Shown here: positions 63,352-64,000 of the stretch, piece by piece
Numbering within the stretch: the first letter of the stretch is position 1
Layout of the letters: each line of letters starts with the position of its first letter
Made by a program: the position numbers and the translations under genes
From: Komagataeibacter saccharivorans
Lineage (GTDB): Bacteria; Pseudomonadota; Alphaproteobacteria; Acetobacterales; Acetobacteraceae
DNA length: 64,000 bases
Direction of reading: 5' to 3'
NCBI RefSeq assembly: GCF_003207825.1
Contig: NZ_NKTY01000009.1
Span: 42,896 to 106,895, forward strand
The notes under the pieces: model-generated
Databases searched by the model: none
The model's input: the letters and a program-made list of their open reading frames with translations, nothing else
What the model was told of the DNA's origin: nothing

Positions 63352-63900
63352 TCAGATGGCCGGGCCGCCAAAGACTTCAATCTGCTGCGCGTTCACCCAG
63401 CCATTGTCCTCGGACAGCTGGGAGGCGATCATCGGGCCGATGTCGTCAGGAAGGCCGGGACGTCCGAGTGCGGTTACTTCTGCAATATGGCGCGCAATGT
63501 CCGGATTGTCCCGCACCATACCTCCCGAGAAATCCGTCTGGATCGCACCCGGCGCCATTGTATTGACGGCAATGCGGCGAGACCCGAGTTCCTTGGCCAT
63601 GTAATGCGTCATAACTTCTACTGCCCCCTTCATGGCCGCATAGGCAACCCGGTCGGGATAGGCGAAGCGCGTCAGGCCGGATGAGATGTTCACGATCCGG
63701 CCACCGTCCGCGATCAGCGGCAACAGGGTCTGGGTCAGGAAAAAGGACCTTTGGCGTGGACGCGATAGGCGGCGTCGAAATCGTCTTCGGTCACGTCACT
63801 AAACAGCCTGCTATGGGACGTTCCGGCCATGTTGACCAGATAATTGAAACGCTCCGTACCCCATTCACGCAGCACGCGCCGGATTTCATCGGCGAAGGTA
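63352..63900 (-). pseudogene. SDR family oxidoreductase, truncated and frameshifted
   Basis: The minus strand reads FADEIRRVLREWGTERFNYLVNMAGTSHSRLF and FDAAYRVHAKGPF, then after one missing base (a run of five T at about 63743-63747 where six are expected) LPLIADGGRIVNISSGLTRF, YPDRVAYAAMKGAVEVM (Tyr-Lys) and VNTMAPGAIQTD, to a stop at 63352. The N-terminal cofactor domain is missing because an IS5 copy begins at 63901. It was a normal SDR before insertion. It is convergent with the acyl-CoA synthetase gene. Inactive; the one-base shift alone could be a sequencing error, but the truncation is real. Confidence 0.82.
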
Positions 63901-64000
63901 GGCTCCGGACTCATAACCAGGAGATGACAGTTGCAGCGAGGCATATGGCTGAGAAGAAGACATTCGGGCATCTGTCATAATGTGTTGCGACCCATCTCCA
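63901..64000 (-). mobile_element. IS5-family insertion sequence, left end (continues beyond window)
   Basis: The end GGCTCCGGACTCAT at 63901 and the following 100 bases match the IS5 copy at 50935 with scattered differences. The minus strand encodes the transposase C-terminus WVATHYDRCPNVFFSAICLAA to a stop at 63911. TA precedes the end at 63899-63900. It interrupts the SDR gene; the rest is outside the window. Confidence 0.82.

Overview
The window is GC-rich, gene-dense alphaproteobacterial DNA. The style of the genes (NodT/FUSC efflux operon, IS5-family elements with a -1 frameshift, Acetobacteraceae-like S9, DUF885 and b561 proteins) points to an acetic acid bacterium, perhaps Komagataeibacter or Gluconacetobacter. 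That placement is an inference from protein style; no rRNA or other marker gene is present.

Layout. (1) 1-8173: a DUF885 protein (cut by the window edge), a secreted S9 peptidase, and an amino-acid catabolic set: M24 peptidase, Lrp regulator, diaminopropionate ammonia-lyase and M20 amidohydrolase. (2) 8243-23334: an IS1595 remnant, then two exporters read leftward. One is a YtcA/HlyD/FUSC/NodT aromatic-type efflux operon. The other is a heavy-metal RND pump (hypothetical periplasmic protein, CzcC, CzcB and CzcA types) with its two-component system. A VIT1-type transporter and a decayed cytochrome b561 gene lie between them. (3) 23335-27867: a decayed zone with a merR remnant, a broken IS5, and two IS5 elements placed back to back at the 3' end of a MarR-thioesterase pair. 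(4) 27933-44370: a catabolic island with MarR, aminotransferase, FAD oxidoreductase and DUF3830 on the minus strand. On the plus strand are indolepyruvate-type 2-oxoacid oxidoreductase A and B, a cyclase-family hydrolase, a fused 2-aminobenzoyl-CoA-type monooxygenase/reductase, SDR, Rid protein, a second old-yellow-enzyme, an MHS symporter and a proline-racemase-family enzyme. (5) 45033-50395: a TonB-dependent receptor and a secreted GH3 glycosidase. (6) 50490-51842: a degenerate IS5 sitting next to or in an IS21 remnant. (7) 51843-63313: a secreted alpha/beta hydrolase, a divergent MocR regulator, and a complete Nit1C cluster (MSMEG_0572, nitrilase, radical SAM, GNAT, AIR-synthase-like, glycosyltransferase, MSMEG_0570, MSMEG_0569 flavoprotein), followed closely by an acyl-CoA synthetase. 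(8) 63352-64000: an SDR pseudogene cut by another copy of the IS5 seen in region 6.

How the genes work together. Two systems stand out. The Nit1C cluster is the family linked to assimilation of cyanide or nitriles and to nitrogen-starvation physiology. It carries repeated TTGTATG half-sites upstream that also occur in front of the neighbouring mocR gene, so mocR is a candidate local regulator. The island at 31.9-44.4 kb can be read as a route isatin -> isatinate -> 2-aminobenzoyl-CoA -> dearomatised CoA ester, that is, the lower part of an indole-acetate-like degradation pathway. This reading is inferred from gene families only. IS insertions and pseudogenes mark the borders of the blocks.
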